Assembly (NCBI GenBank): GCA_937894585.1
Contig: CALBGO010000067.1
Coordinates: forward strand, 1 to 12,270
Direction of reading: 5' to 3'
Source of the DNA: an uncultured Eubacterium sp.
Lineage (GTDB): Bacteria; Bacillota; Clostridia; Peptostreptococcales; Anaerovoracaceae
DNA: 12,270 nt
The notes beneath the pieces are model-generated. The model saw nothing but the letters and a program-made list of their open reading frames with translations. It did no database searches and was not told the origin of the DNA. How positions within the stretch are numbered: the stretch's first letter is position 1; each line of letters opens with the position of its first letter. Below are positions 1-6,168 of this stretch, in pieces. Position numbers and translations under genes: made by a program.

Positions 1-174
1 AAGCTATCTAATTACCATAGAAGGCTAATTTACAGAAAAACTTTCACAGTCTCTTACTATGATTTGTCCAATGCCTATCAGTCTATGCACGTCAACTATT
101 GAAACCGCCGTGTACGAGAACCGTACGCACGGTGGTGTGAGAGGACGGGAGTTAGTCGCTCCCTCCTACTCGAT
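1..174 (+). mobile_element. Group II intron, 3' end (partial)
   Basis: This is the 3' terminal part of a bacterial group II intron, a retroelement whose RNA is a self-splicing ribozyme. The window starts inside it, so the reverse transcriptase/maturase part is not visible. It is recognised from a domain V hairpin (104-136) followed directly by a domain VI hairpin (139-171) with a bulged adenine at 168, and a terminal CTACTCGAT ending at 174. The sequence changes character at 175, where LysR coding sequence begins on the other strand. The intron is therefore antisense to the gene it interrupts and could not be spliced out of that gene's mRNA. Bases 1-99 are open in frame 1 up to a TGA at 100, but this is short enough to be chance and I do not call it the maturase tail. 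I did not assign an intron class. Confidence 0.88.
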
Positions 175-416
175 CGTTTTTTCAATGTGTTTTCATCGTT
201 TCTCATAGTCACAAGTGCAGAGTGAAGCATTCTGCCGGCAGGAGTCAGTGAAAGTTTTTTCTTATCCCTGATAAACAAAGGTGCTTCATATTTTTTTTCC
301 AGATATTGAATGTGCTGAGAAACAGCAGGCTGAGTAAGCCCTAAAGCCTCTGCGGCATGAGTAAAATTCATATATTTACATACAGTCAGAAAAGTTTCCA
401 TTCTAAAATCCAGCAT
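96..416 (-). pseudogene. LysR-family regulator truncated by group II intron
   Basis: This is the N-terminal part of a LysR-type transcriptional regulator. Residues 1-80 are a typical winged helix-turn-helix: the helix around FTHAAEALGLTQPAVSQHI (residues 18-36) is the DNA-recognition unit, and LFIRDKKKLSLTPAG (about residues 47-61) is the wing. Full-length family members are about 290-300 residues with a C-terminal effector domain, which is absent here. True gene sequence covers 175-416. At 174/175 the frame runs into antisense group II intron sequence and continues for about 26 unrelated residues to a stop at 96. The start ATG (414-416) is preceded by AAGGAGGTGTG, an excellent ribosome site. 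The gene is divergent from the yeiH-like transporter gene, a common LysR/YeiH arrangement, so it probably regulated that gene. The missing 3' part may lie on the other side of the intron, outside the window. Confidence 0.85.
104..174 (+). ncRNA. Group II intron domains V and VI
   Basis: Domain V: ACCGCCGTG (104-112) pairs with CACGGTGGT (128-136), nine pairs with one G-U. A two-base CG bulge (126-127) follows the upper stem TACG/CGTA, which is capped by a short AGAAC loop. This is the catalytic metal-binding hairpin. Domain VI: GAGAGG (139-144) pairs with CCT (165-167) and CTC (169-171) around the unpaired A168, and GGGAG (147-151) pairs with CTCCC (159-163). A168 lies seven bases before the inferred 3' splice site (174/175), the usual branch-point position. 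All pairings were read by eye. Confidence 0.88.
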
Positions 417-436
417 ATATCACACCTCCTTAAATT

Positions 437-465
437 ATCATAACAAAAATTTATGAAAACATCAA
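437..465 (-). promoter_or_regulatory. Promoter of the LysR-type gene
   Basis: On the - strand, TTGATG (460-465) and TATGAT (437-442) are separated by exactly 17 bp, close to the sigma-A consensus. The expected start point falls near 430, leaving only a very short leader before the ribosome site. The LysR-like dyad at 438-456 covers the -10 and spacer, as expected for autorepression. Confidence 0.5.
438..456. promoter_or_regulatory. Candidate LysR-type operator
   Basis: The perfect inverted repeat TCATAA-N7-TTATGA contains the T-N11-A core that LysR-type proteins bind. It sits between the truncated regulator and the divergent transporter gene. If the transporter is transcribed from the weak pair TTTTAC (475-480)/TATATT (499-504), the dyad centre lies near -65, the usual LysR recognition position for activation. 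Binding is inferred from position and pattern only. Confidence 0.5.
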
Positions 466-534
466 TAAACATAATTTTACAAAATGAAAAAAGAAAGATA
501 TATTGATTATAGGAAAAATATGAGGAGAGTGAAT

Positions 535-1566
535 ATGAATTTTTTGAAAAAGAATAGAAAAGGAATTTTGCTGTGTATGATATTGGCGGTTCCGTCGTCA
601 CTTTTGGGACAGCGGTTTGCTGTAATAGGAGGTCCGGTTTTCGCTATTTTAGCAGGGATGATAATCGCCTGTTTTTTTAAGAAGCGGGAGACCTTTGATC
701 CCGGAATTAAATACACATCTAAAAAAATTCTTCAGTACGCTGTAGTGTTGCTGGGATTCGGTATGAATCTGCGGGTGGTTATGGAAACCGGAAAGCAGTC
801 GCTTCCTATTATTATCTGTACGATTACTGCATCCCTTGTGATTTCGTATGTACTTCATAAAGCGCTGCATATTCCGGAAAAGATTTCTACTCTGGTCGGC
901 GTAGGCTCCTCCATCTGCGGCGGCTCTGCTGTTGCGGCTGCGGCTCCTGTTATTGATGCAGACGAAGAAGAAGTGGCGCAGGCGATTTCCGTAATCTTTT
1001 TCTTTAATATTCTGGCTGCGCTGATATTTCCGGCGCTGGGCGGAATGCTCGGATTTTCCGGAGAATCGGGGGAAGTTTTCGGAATTTTTGCGGGGACGGC
1101 AGTAAATGATACTTCTTCTGTTACAGCAGCTGCTTCTACCTGGGACAGTATGTATCATCTGGGAAGTCAGACTCTGGATAAAGCGGTTACTGTAAAGCTG
1201 ACCAGAACTCTTGCGATTATTCCGATTACACTGGCGCTGGCGTTTCGGCGTGCTAAGAAGGCAGGGGCAGAAGGCGGAGAAAAAGTCTCTGTGAGGCATG
1301 TGTTTCCGTTTTTTATTCTGTTTTTTATCGGTGCAAGTCTGATTACAACAGTTGCTGCCGGAGCAGGAATTTCACCGGAGGTATTTCGCCCGCTGAAAGA
1401 ACTGTCTAAGTTTTTTATTGTGATGGCAATGGGGGCGATCGGGCTGAATACGGATATTGTAAAGCTGATAAAAACAGGTGGTCGTCCTGTGATTATGGGA
1501 CTGGCATGCTGGATCGGAATTACGGCAGTGACGCTTACTATGCAGCATATGATGGGGCTTTGGTGA
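535..1566 (+). CDS. YeiH-family (UPF0324) putative anion exporter
   Basis: This is an integral membrane protein of the UPF0324/YeiH family (Cons_hypoth698), usually annotated as putative sulfate exporter; the true substrate is not firmly established. I place the start at the ATG at 535, giving 343 residues, because AGGAGAG lies six bases upstream and the family is about 340-350 residues. An upstream in-frame ATG at 484 has no ribosome site and would add 17 polar residues. Family hallmarks are the stretch VGVGSSICGGSAVAAAAP (121-138), the acidic cluster DADEEEVAQA (141-150) and the conserved FGIFAGTAVNDTSSVTAAA (182-200), which repeat the small-residue-rich pattern of the two transporter halves. 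About ten hydrophobic segments are visible. The gene is divergent from a LysR gene and probably under its control; that regulator is now truncated. Confidence 0.85.
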   Translation: MNFLKKNRKGILLCMILAVPSSLLGQRFAVIGGPVFAILAGMIIACFFKKRETFDPGIKYTSKKILQYAVVLLGFGMNLRVVMETGKQSLPIIICTITASLVISYVLHKALHIPEKISTLVGVGSSICGGSAVAAAAPVIDADEEEVAQAISVIFFFNILAALIFPALGGMLGFSGESGEVFGIFAGTAVNDTSSVTAAASTWDSMYHLGSQTLDKAVTVKLTRTLAIIPITLALAFRRAKKAGAEGGEKVSVRHVFPFFILFFIGASLITTVAAGAGISPEVFRPLKELSKFFIVMAMGAIGLNTDIVKLIKTGGRPVIMGLACWIGITAVTLTMQHMMGLW

Positions 1567-1616
1567 GCCGGATAAAAAATGATTGGTGAAGATTGATAAT
1601 GTTTTGACAATAATAC

Positions 1617-1645
1617 TTGCAAGAGAGATATTCCTGTAGTATAAT
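1617..1645 (+). promoter_or_regulatory. Promoter of the lipoprotein gene
   Basis: TTGCAA (1617-1622) and a perfect TATAAT (1640-1645) are spaced 17 bp apart. The expected start near 1652 leaves a leader of about 30 bases ending in AAAGGAGAACGAC before the ATG at 1684. A second TTGACA at 1604-1609 has no matching -10 at the usual spacing. Confidence 0.7.
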
Positions 1646-1683
1646 CGGATTATAAATTTTATCTGATTAAAGGAGAACGACAT

Positions 1684-2115
1684 ATGAAGAAAAGAGCGTC
1701 AAGATTTTTTGCAATTGCTATGACACTGGTTATGATTCTGTCTATGACTGCAGTGCTGTCAGGCTGCGGAGAAGAAAAGACATTGGAAAACTATTTTGCT
1801 GAAAACCCTGAAGAACAGGAAGCTTTGGACGAACAGCTGGCTTCTCTTGAGCAGCCCGGTATGGATGTGAAAGTTGAAATTAAAGATAATGCAATTATCT
1901 ACTCTCTCCAGTTCGAACAAACCTTCGATGAGGAGCAGGCAAAGCAGCTCAGTGAAGCGTTTGAGTCAAATCTGGGAGCATTGGGATCGTTCTTTGAGGG
2001 TATTGCCAAGACCTGTGAAGAGGAAACGGAAATTGACGGGATTACTTGTCAGATTATCTGCAAAAATGGAGACGGTTCAGAGCTTTACAGCCAAACCTAT
2101 GAAGCGGCAGAATAA
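1684..2115 (+). CDS. Small secreted lipoprotein, DUF4854-like
   Basis: This 143-residue protein is predicted to be attached to the outer face of the membrane through a lipid. It has a basic start (MKKRASR), a hydrophobic core (residues 8-25) and a lipobox LSGC with the acceptor cysteine at residue 28. The mature part is about 116 residues, very acidic and without internal hydrophobic segments. It starts with a repeat-like EENP/EEQ-rich helix region and contains the pattern MDVKVEIKDNAIIYSLQF (about 60-77). This resembles the small DUF4854 proteins found in many Clostridia, whose function is unknown. That assignment is from memory of the pattern and is moderate. The gene appears monocistronic, with its own promoter at 1617-1645 and a terminator at 2224-2257. 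The start is supported by AAAGGAG nine or so bases upstream. Confidence 0.8.
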   Translation: MKKRASRFFAIAMTLVMILSMTAVLSGCGEEKTLENYFAENPEEQEALDEQLASLEQPGMDVKVEIKDNAIIYSLQFEQTFDEEQAKQLSEAFESNLGALGSFFEGIAKTCEEETEIDGITCQIICKNGDGSELYSQTYEAAE

Positions 2116-2223
2116 TAAAGCGCATCGGAACAAATCAGAATAAAGCGTAATAATTAGGGAAGAAATCAGGGCAATCCTGCTGACTGAAGTGGTCCGGTAT
2201 AATCTGATATACAAGCTGCAAGG

Positions 2224-2257
2224 CAGAGTTTTCTATGGAAAGGAGACTCTGTTTTTT
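2224..2257 (+). terminator. Rho-independent terminator after lipoprotein gene
   Basis: CAGAGT (2224-2229) pairs with ACTCTG (2246-2251), with possible further TTTC/GAAA pairing inside. A run of six T follows (2252-2257). It lies about 110 bases after the lipoprotein stop on the same strand. Confidence 0.75.
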
Positions 2258-2501
2258 AATATTTTAATAGTGTGTTCTAAATATCACGGGCCGGAAGTTT
2301 TTCCTTGCTGACTGTATGCATGCTTTGAAAAACAACTCACTCCTGCACGCCGGGGATGGAAGATAAATCAGCTGTGTATACAATTTGCCTGACTGCTTTA
2401 TAAAGTTTTTTTTCGCTTTTTCTTGAAGGCGGCGGAAGGTATGGTATACTTTAAGTACAGACTGAAGCTGCAGTCTTAATGCAAAAGCGGGGAGGAAGGC
2501 A
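2258..2501. other. Intergenic region before mnmM
   Basis: I see no open frame of note, no tRNA and no riboswitch pattern I recognise. The only signals are short hairpins such as GGAAGTTTTTCC near 2291, a T-rich stretch around 2405-2421, and the mnmM promoter at its right end. Confidence 0.5.
2423..2450 (+). promoter_or_regulatory. Probable promoter of mnmM
   Basis: TTGAAG (2423-2428) and TATACT (2445-2450) are spaced 16 bp apart. The expected start near 2457 gives a leader of about 45 bases. It ends in GGGGAGGAAGG, the ribosome site before the ATG at 2502. Confidence 0.6.
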
Positions 2502-3107
2502 ATGGAAGGAAACTTACTGACAAAAACAGCAGAGCTGGCTATGACGGTGACACTTCAGTATGTGCGGGAAGGCGACTTTGTAATAGACGCCACCTGCGGC
2601 AACGGTCACGATACTCTAGCTCTTTCAAAAGCCTGCGGGGAGCAGGGCAGCGTTCTTGCAGTGGATTTGCAGGAGCAGGCGATCAGAAACAGCAGACGGC
2701 TGTTAAGTGGAGAGGGAGTTTCAAACACAACTTTTGTACATGGAGATTTTCTGTATCTGGAGAACTATGTAACGGAGCATTTCGGTGATAAAAGACCGCG
2801 GGCTGTGGTGTTTAATCTGGGCTATCTTCCGGGCGGTGACAAGTCTGTGACAACCACGGCAGAAAGCAGTGCGGCAGCAGTCAGACAGGCGCTTTCACTG
2901 ATTGAACCCGGCGGAATCGTAATGGCAGTGCTTTATTGGGGACATACGGAAGGAAAGAAAGAGCGGGATGCAGTTCTTCATCTGGCACAGACTCTTTCTC
3001 CAAAGGAATATCACGCTGCCTATACTTCATTTCCGAATCAGAAGAAAAATCCTCCGGAAGTTTTGTGGATTACCAAAAAGCGGCAGCCTCTCGAAGCGCA
3101 AAAATAG
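2502..3107 (+). CDS. mnmM: tRNA nm5s2U34 methyltransferase MnmM (YtqB family)
   Basis: This is a class I S-adenosylmethionine-dependent methyltransferase of 201 residues, of the family formerly called rRNA methylase/YtqB (PF06962). In Bacillus subtilis YtqB was shown to methylate nm5s2U to mnm5s2U at the tRNA wobble position, and was renamed MnmM. The SAM motif is IDATCGNGHDTLAL (28-41), with the acidic ribose-binding residue D55 in VLAVDLQ. The family signature NLGYLPGGD (105-113), followed by KSVTTTAESS, is present, as is a PGG motif (136-138). The length matches the family (about 190-200 residues). The start is set by GGGGAGGAAGG just upstream. The gene is followed at 60 bp by the amidohydrolase gene, with no terminator visible between them, so read-through is possible. 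Assignment to the family is strong; the exact reaction here follows from the family. Confidence 0.88.
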   Translation: MEGNLLTKTAELAMTVTLQYVREGDFVIDATCGNGHDTLALSKACGEQGSVLAVDLQEQAIRNSRRLLSGEGVSNTTFVHGDFLYLENYVTEHFGDKRPRAVVFNLGYLPGGDKSVTTTAESSAAAVRQALSLIEPGGIVMAVLYWGHTEGKKERDAVLHLAQTLSPKEYHAAYTSFPNQKKNPPEVLWITKKRQPLEAQK

Positions 3108-3167
3108 AGTAATTAATAGCTGTAGTAATAAAATCGTATTGACGGGCAGAAGAATCAGGAGTAAAGA

Positions 3168-4376
3168 ATGAGAAAAGAAACAGAATGGATTATAAAGGCC
3201 GTTGAGGAAGCGGCGAAGACCGCAGACAGAAACGGTGAATATTGGAGAGCGACTTATACGGAGCAGGATCGGAAAGTTACAGAGCTTCTGACAGAATACA
3301 TGAGGGAAGGCGGTATGGAGGTGTATTCTGATGCAATCGGCAATTTGTTCGGTAGAGTGCAGGGAAAAAGTGAGCAGACTGTTATGTCCGGTTCCCATAG
3401 AGATACGGTGCGCTGCGGCGGAAAATATGATGGGATGTTAGGTGTTTTGACTGCTATTAAAGCTATTTCCTCATTATACGAGGAACTGGGGCAACCAGAG
3501 AAGACTATAGAGGCAGCTGCATTTTGTGAAGAGGAAAGCAGTCGCTTTCTCGGAAGCAGCTATCCCGGAAGCAGTCATTTGTGCGGCGTATTGAGCAGAG
3601 AAGATCTGAAGACGGCGGATGAAAACGGTATTACAATGGAAGAAGCCGCAAAGGAAGCGGGCTATTTGCAGGAACCGTTAAGCTGCGGCAGGTGTAATCT
3701 TGAGCATTTTGTGGAGCTTCATATTGAGCAGGGAGGTCTTCTTGAAAACAGGGAAAAACAGGTAGGCATTGTGACTTCTATTGTAGGTTTGTTTACAGGG
3801 GAAGTAATATTTCGCGGGCGGCAAAATCATGCGGGAACTACACCAATGTATTTAAGAAATGATCCGGTGCAGGCAGCCGCAGCTTATATAGATAGCTTAT
3901 TCAGATGGGCGCAGCAGTATATGGAGGACATGGTTTGCACTGTGGGGAGCATTCGCACTGTACCGGGAAATTCCAATGTGATTGCATCGGAAGTAATTAT
4001 TTCTTTTGATATCCGTTCAGCAAAAAAGGAACGGATTGAAGAAGCCGGTGAAATACTCCATCGCCTTGCAGAAGAAATGCAGCGGGGAATCGAGGCAGAA
4101 GTCAGGATTTCCTGTAATGAACCACCGGTACAACTTGATGTTGCAGGGATTGGCAGATTGAAGACTTTGGCGGAAGATAGGCAGCTTTCTTATGAAGTAA
4201 TGACGAGCGGCGCAGGTCATGATTCCCAAGTTATTGCTCAGCAGTATCCGGTTAATATGATTTTCGTACCCAGTGTTTCCGGCATTAGTCATAATCCGGA
4301 AGAATTTACAGAGCCTGCGGACATCGAAGCAGGATATCTTTTACTCAGGGATTACATAAAAGAACTTGCATGGTAA
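3168..4376 (+). CDS. M20-family Zn amidohydrolase (allantoate/N-carbamoyl amino acid type)
   Basis: This 402-residue cytoplasmic metallohydrolase belongs to the hydantoinase/carbamoylase subgroup of peptidase family M20, which includes AllC and N-carbamoyl-L-amino-acid hydrolases. Expected metal ligands are visible: H77 and D88 in SGSHRDTVRCGGKYDG, the glutamates in CEEESSRF (120-127), H185 in ELHIEQG and H375 in GISHNPEE. The dimerisation/lid domain shows NHAGTTPM (220-227), and the substrate-side motifs PGNSNVI (266-272) and GAGHD (348-352) are typical. Two details differ from the common form: SHRDTV in place of SHLDTV or SHIDTV, and EEESSRF where EEEGSRF is usual. The start is supported by AGGAG six bases upstream. 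Its stop codon overlaps the ribosome site of the next gene, so the two are co-transcribed and probably translationally coupled. Which ureido or acyl substrate it cleaves cannot be decided from motifs. Confidence 0.85.
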   Translation: MRKETEWIIKAVEEAAKTADRNGEYWRATYTEQDRKVTELLTEYMREGGMEVYSDAIGNLFGRVQGKSEQTVMSGSHRDTVRCGGKYDGMLGVLTAIKAISSLYEELGQPEKTIEAAAFCEEESSRFLGSSYPGSSHLCGVLSREDLKTADENGITMEEAAKEAGYLQEPLSCGRCNLEHFVELHIEQGGLLENREKQVGIVTSIVGLFTGEVIFRGRQNHAGTTPMYLRNDPVQAAAAYIDSLFRWAQQYMEDMVCTVGSIRTVPGNSNVIASEVIISFDIRSAKKERIEEAGEILHRLAEEMQRGIEAEVRISCNEPPVQLDVAGIGRLKTLAEDRQLSYEVMTSGAGHDSQVIAQQYPVNMIFVPSVSGISHNPEEFTEPADIEAGYLLLRDYIKELAW

Positions 4377-4382
4377 GGAGAT

Positions 4383-5885
4383 TTGAGTAAAGTTATGGAA
4401 AAGAAAGCAGACTATTTCGGTAAGACTTTGGAAAAGTTTCTCCTTACCTCCAATGTGAAAAATTATACAGTGGCAAAGGCGCTGAATTATGATGTTTCCT
4501 ACATCAGTAAATGGATTTCGGCATCAGCCCTTCCTTCGAAGAAGAATGCGGATTTTGTTATGGAGACTATCGCGGAAACAATTTCCGGTCAGGTTCAGGC
4601 GGAGTATCTTGAAAATCTCTGCCGCAGCCTTGGGGTAACGGACAGGCATCTTTTGAAGAAGGCGCTGCAGGAACGGCTCAGCGAGGCTTACTGCGCGGCT
4701 TCGGGGCAGGCACAGCAGAGCAGGTACTTCAATAATGCGGCATTTTCTGTCCGCCCTGACGGAAAGCATACTTTGACTTCTGAGCTTGTCGGAAGCGGAG
4801 ATCCTTTTAATCGGGAAAAACCTCTGCGGATTGCGGTTATGGCGGATTTGTTTGCTATGGAGAGAAAAGTGAAGCTTTCGCTGGCAGGAATTGAGAACAG
4901 CAGATTTCGTATTCGAGAAAAATGCGACGGGATTCGTATGAATTTTATTATTGACCTTGACGGACTTTCCGGGAAGGAGGTTTATGATGTAATCCTTCTG
5001 ATACATCTTCTGACTCACTATTCTTTGACGGATTTTCAGCTTTCCTATAGCAGAGGCGCTGCGGGCAAGCTGGTTTTTGCCGTGGAAAATCGATGGGCAG
5101 AGGCATCTGTTCTGGGCGGCAGACGGCAGTTTCTGTGTACTTCTTCCGTAACAGAGCTGAAAACCGTTAACGGACTTTACGAAGCAATTCTGACAGAACA
5201 GGACCCGGACAGAATGATTTTTCAGACTGCCGATATGGATGATATGCTCAGAAGCCGAGAATATATCCGGGCGCTGCTTTCCCGGGAGGAAAAGTGGCTT
5301 ATCGGTCATGTAACGGAACATCTGCTTTCCAAAGAACTCTTTGAAAGACTGTCGGAAGAGATTTTCGGGCAGCAGCCGGAGCTTCTTTGTGAAGGAAAAA
5401 GGGCCCATGCCCTGACTTGTTCTGCAGCGGGGCAAAACGGTATAGAACTGATGATTTATGATACGGCGCTCACCGATTTTGTAATGACCGGTGAGGTGGA
5501 TTTTTTCAATCATAAAGTGGTTCTTCCGCCGGAGGAACGGAAAAAACAGCTTCAGCATATGCGCAGTTTGCTGGCAGAAACGCAGGGTCTTCAGGTGAAG
5601 ATGGTAAGAGGCGGATTCAGCGATGACTTTAAGTACATTACCAATCCGTGTATGTTCCTTTCCGGCGACATTGATTGTCTGCGACTTGAAAACGGGTGCT
5701 ATTCCAATAATCTGCTGCCGGTAAAAGATAAGTCACTGCAGAAAGTTTTTCATACTTTTTTTGAAGAAATCTGGAATAATCGGCCTGATGTGGTGCTTGC
5801 AGACAGAAACAGTCTTCTGGAAAAACTGGACGGACTGCTTTCTGCGGCGGATCTGCTTGCGGGGGTTGACAGCAAAGAAAAATAA
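4383..5885 (+). CDS. HTH-domain protein with large unknown C-terminal region
   Basis: This is an approximately 500-residue protein that I cannot place in a named family. Residues 29-51 (TVAKALNYDVSYISKWISAS plus LP) look like a Cro/CI-type helix-turn-helix, with the second helix DVSYISKWI as recognition helix, so DNA binding is likely. The remaining 430 residues are soluble, with no signal peptide, membrane segment or ATP-binding motif visible. They include a hydrophobic helix DVILLIHLLTHYSL and a C-terminal helix NSLLEKLDGLLSAADLLAGV. I infer a one-component regulator whose large part senses the substrate handled by its neighbours. The ribosome site AAGGAG (4375-4380) overlaps the stop of the previous gene. 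It is only two bases from the TTG at 4383 and fourteen from the ATG at 4395, so the start is uncertain. The 3' end lies in a 42-bp tandem repeat. Confidence 0.75.
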   Translation: MSKVMEKKADYFGKTLEKFLLTSNVKNYTVAKALNYDVSYISKWISASALPSKKNADFVMETIAETISGQVQAEYLENLCRSLGVTDRHLLKKALQERLSEAYCAASGQAQQSRYFNNAAFSVRPDGKHTLTSELVGSGDPFNREKPLRIAVMADLFAMERKVKLSLAGIENSRFRIREKCDGIRMNFIIDLDGLSGKEVYDVILLIHLLTHYSLTDFQLSYSRGAAGKLVFAVENRWAEASVLGGRRQFLCTSSVTELKTVNGLYEAILTEQDPDRMIFQTADMDDMLRSREYIRALLSREEKWLIGHVTEHLLSKELFERLSEEIFGQQPELLCEGKRAHALTCSAAGQNGIELMIYDTALTDFVMTGEVDFFNHKVVLPPEERKKQLQHMRSLLAETQGLQVKMVRGGFSDDFKYITNPCMFLSGDIDCLRLENGCYSNNLLPVKDKSLQKVFHTFFEEIWNNRPDVVLADRNSLLEKLDGLLSAADLLAGVDSKEK

Positions 5886-5971
5886 AAGCAAGAGCATTTT
5901 GCGGGGGTTGACAGCAAAGAAAAATAAAAGCAAGAGCATTTTGCGGGGGTTGACGGTGAAGGAAAATAAAA
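5859..5971 (+). repeat. 42-bp tandem repeat, 2.7 copies, across a stop codon
   Basis: Two identical 42-bp copies (5859-5900 and 5901-5942) are followed by a diverged partial third (5943 to about 5971). Each unit begins GCGGGGGTTGAC, has the A-rich core AAAATAAAAG and ends in GAGCATTTT. Copy 1 holds the last codons and TAA of the HTH-protein gene. Because 42 is a multiple of three, copies 2 and 3 repeat the same C-terminal codons (AGVD...K) and the same in-frame TAA. Perfect identity of copies 1 and 2 suggests a recent duplication. Confidence 0.93.
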
Positions 5972-6065
5972 CAGGATTTCGCAGGAGGGGCGGCAGTTTT
6001 TGCAATGGAATTTCAAACCGGTACATATAGAGGTTAGTTGAAGTAAGAAAATGAAAAAAATGAAT

Positions 6066-6080
6066 AAGTTGATTCAATTT
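6066..6080. promoter_or_regulatory. Candidate operator dyad upstream of the symporter gene
   Basis: AAGTTGA-T-TCAATTT is a 15-bp near-perfect palindrome (six of seven arm pairs) about 90 bp before the symporter start. It is a candidate site for the neighbouring HTH protein. This rests only on symmetry and position. Confidence 0.3.
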
Positions 6081-6107
6081 TTTCTCAAAATGTCGTGATT
6101 CTGCAAA

Positions 6108-6129
6108 ATCAGAGGATTCTTTTTCTGAT
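6108..6129 (+). promoter_or_regulatory. Hairpin or dyad before the symporter gene
   Basis: ATCAGA (6108-6113) and TCTGAT (6124-6129) are perfect inverted arms. With G-U pairs the RNA stem reaches nine pairs around a TTCT loop. It lies about 40 bp before the gene, just upstream of a possible -10 TATAAG (6140-6145). It could be an operator, or a leader hairpin if transcription starts further upstream. No T-run follows, so it is not a terminator. Confidence 0.35.
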
Positions 6130-6168
6130 AAACTGGAACTATAAGATAGATTGACCGGGAGGAAAAGA

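Noticed and set aside
1..102. Frame 1 open reading to a TGA just before intron domain V, possibly the maturase C-terminus
   Set aside because: Thirty-three open codons can occur by chance. I see no maturase or HNH motif, and the region just before domain V normally holds the base of domain IV.
649..1299. Long - strand open frame across the yeiH-like gene
   Set aside because: It is antisense to a clear transporter gene, has a composition rich in R, S, N and H, and has no family motif or ribosome site. It is a shadow.
2114..2147. Direct repeat AATAAAGCG, two copies
   Set aside because: It is nine bases in AT-rich DNA after a stop codon, with no associated structure. It is probably chance.
2258..2422. 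Possible riboswitch or small RNA upstream of mnmM
   Set aside because: No conserved aptamer motif or terminator/antiterminator pair could be recognised, and the probable promoter lies downstream of it.
4524..5558. 344-codon - strand open frame
   Set aside because: It is fully inside the HTH-protein gene, which has normal codon use and a coupled start. The antisense translation has no recognisable domain.
6131..6150. Sigma-54 type promoter (TGGAAC) before the symporter gene
   Set aside because: The GC element at the required spacing is missing, so the match fails.
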